A stretch of 28,975 nt of DNA from an uncultured Nocardiaceae bacterium (lineage in GTDB: Bacteria; Actinomycetota; Actinomycetes; Mycobacteriales; Mycobacteriaceae): NCBI GenBank assembly GCA_936936565.1, contig CAKZIX010000176.1, positions 1 through 28,975 of the forward strand, written 5' to 3'. Below, one piece after another: positions 28,648-28,975 of the stretch (positions are counted from its first letter, which is position 1; the number at the start of each line of letters is the position of its first letter). The notes beneath the pieces are model-generated. The model was not told the origin of the DNA. It saw only the letters and a list, made by a program, of their open reading frames with translations, and ran no database searches. Made by a program: the position numbers and the translations under genes.

Positions 28648-28675
28648 GTGTTAACGAATTACCCGTGAACGTCAA
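28648..28675 (-). promoter_or_regulatory. Leaderless promoter of the MpaB-like oxygenase gene
   Basis: On the minus strand TTGACG (28670-28675) is a good -35, TAACAC (28648-28653) a fair -10, and the spacer is 16 nt. Seven nucleotides separate the -10 from ATG 28640, placing transcription start at the start codon. The palindrome GTTAAC overlaps the -10. The remaining spacer to 28869 shows no gene or clear signal. Confidence 0.55.
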
Positions 28676-28869
28676 TCACAGATACCTGTCGCACGGCTCA
28701 CGCTGACGCCGAATCGCGTGATACCAGGCGTTTCCGCGTTGAGCACGCACCGTCGTCCGACATCGATATCGCTGAATTCGTAAACATCCGGGCTGAGTGA
28801 TGCGCGCACATCGGCGCCGCACGCTGGCAAGCGCCGCCGCCGTGATCGAGGGTCCGTGCGCAGAAACGC

Positions 28870-28898
28870 AAACGGCCCCGGGAGTCCCGGGGCCGTTT
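28870..28898 (-). terminator. Intrinsic terminator of the tRNA-Val gene
   Basis: AAACGGCCCCGGG and CCCGGGGCCGTTT form perfect 13-bp arms around a 3-nt loop. It starts 2 bp after the encoded CCA end of the tRNA on the minus strand, and T-rich bases (TTTGCGTTTC) follow, so it is a classical Rho-independent terminator. Confidence 0.9.
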
Positions 28899-28900
28899 GG

Positions 28901-28975
28901 TGGTGCGCGATACTGGGATTGAACCAGTGACCTCTTCCGTGTCAGGGAAGCGCTCTCCCGCTGAGCTAATCGCGC
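28901..28975 (-). tRNA. tRNA-Val (anticodon GAC)
   Basis: Read on the minus strand the gene starts GCGCGAT at the window edge (28975) and ends ATCGCGC-A-CCA, giving a 7-bp acceptor stem and an encoded CCA. The D arm is GCTC-AGCGGGA-GAGC. The anticodon arm is CTTCC-CTGACAC-GGAAG with anticodon GAC, reading valine GTC/GTT codons. The T arm is ACTGG-TTCAATC-CCAGT. It is complete at 75 nt including CCA. Sequence beyond 28975 would show whether it belongs to a tRNA cluster. Confidence 0.96.

Noticed and set aside
28901..28975. tRNA-Val as an integration site of a mobile element
   Set aside because: No repeat of the tRNA 3' end and no integrase were seen in the window; the intact terminator follows the gene directly.

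Overview
This is a very GC-rich chromosomal segment of an actinobacterium. A galactofuran/arabinan arabinosyltransferase (AftC), a coproporphyrin-type haem cluster, a WS/DGAT acyltransferase behind a KstR-type operator, GTG/TTG starts and several leaderless-looking promoters point to a mycolic-acid-containing member of the Mycobacteriales. Nocardiaceae is my best guess; genus cannot be fixed from sequence alone. From memory, the core (dxs, RNase D, DUF3000, hemE-hemG-hemQ, msrB, aftC, secreted hydrolase, RibD-like reductase, ZapE ATPase, GNAT) follows the order of the Mycobacterium tuberculosis Rv2682c-Rv2669 block, so most of the window is conserved backbone with inserted accessory pieces.

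Layout. 1-270: repetitive spacer. 271-1972: TrkA-type potassium-uptake regulators ceoB-ceoC and a small PH-domain protein. 1962-3791 (minus): a glutaminase fused to STAS and cyclic-nucleotide-like domains, divergent from dxs (3882-5801) across a palindrome that touches both putative -10 boxes. 5788-6050: tandem repeats and a G-rich tract between convergent genes. 6051-9361 (minus): DUF3000, WS/DGAT and RNase D. The WS/DGAT gene appears inserted relative to the mycobacterial order and has its own KstR-like promoter. 9447-12508: hemE-hemG-hemQ, the uroporphyrinogen-to-haem branch through coproporphyrin. 12567-17175: accessory block with a heptad-repeat coiled-coil protein, an NAD(P)-binding protein, an AraC regulator paired with a sterol-desaturase-like hydroxylase, and the NAD salvage pair pnuC-nadR. 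17209-21379 (minus): RibD-like, hydrolase, aftC and msrB. 21401-23813: zapE, GNAT acetyltransferase and a voltage-gated-like potassium channel, with very short divergent promoter regions.

23832-26929 is the least conserved-looking part: an XRE-type regulator divergent from a degenerate NERD-like membrane protein, a small acidic protein, and a four-TM membrane protein with a long Ala/Pro/Lys tail. 26930-28640 (minus): a TetR regulator and an MpaB-like (DUF2236) haem oxygenase, probably separately transcribed. The window ends with a complete tRNA-Val(GAC) and a strong terminator.

The strongest non-obvious signal is the KstR-like operator overlapping a leaderless promoter in front of the WS/DGAT gene, which would tie wax ester/triacylglycerol synthesis to sterol catabolism. 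I found no CRISPR array, complete transposon or recognisable defence system. All family assignments come from reading motifs; no database search was run.
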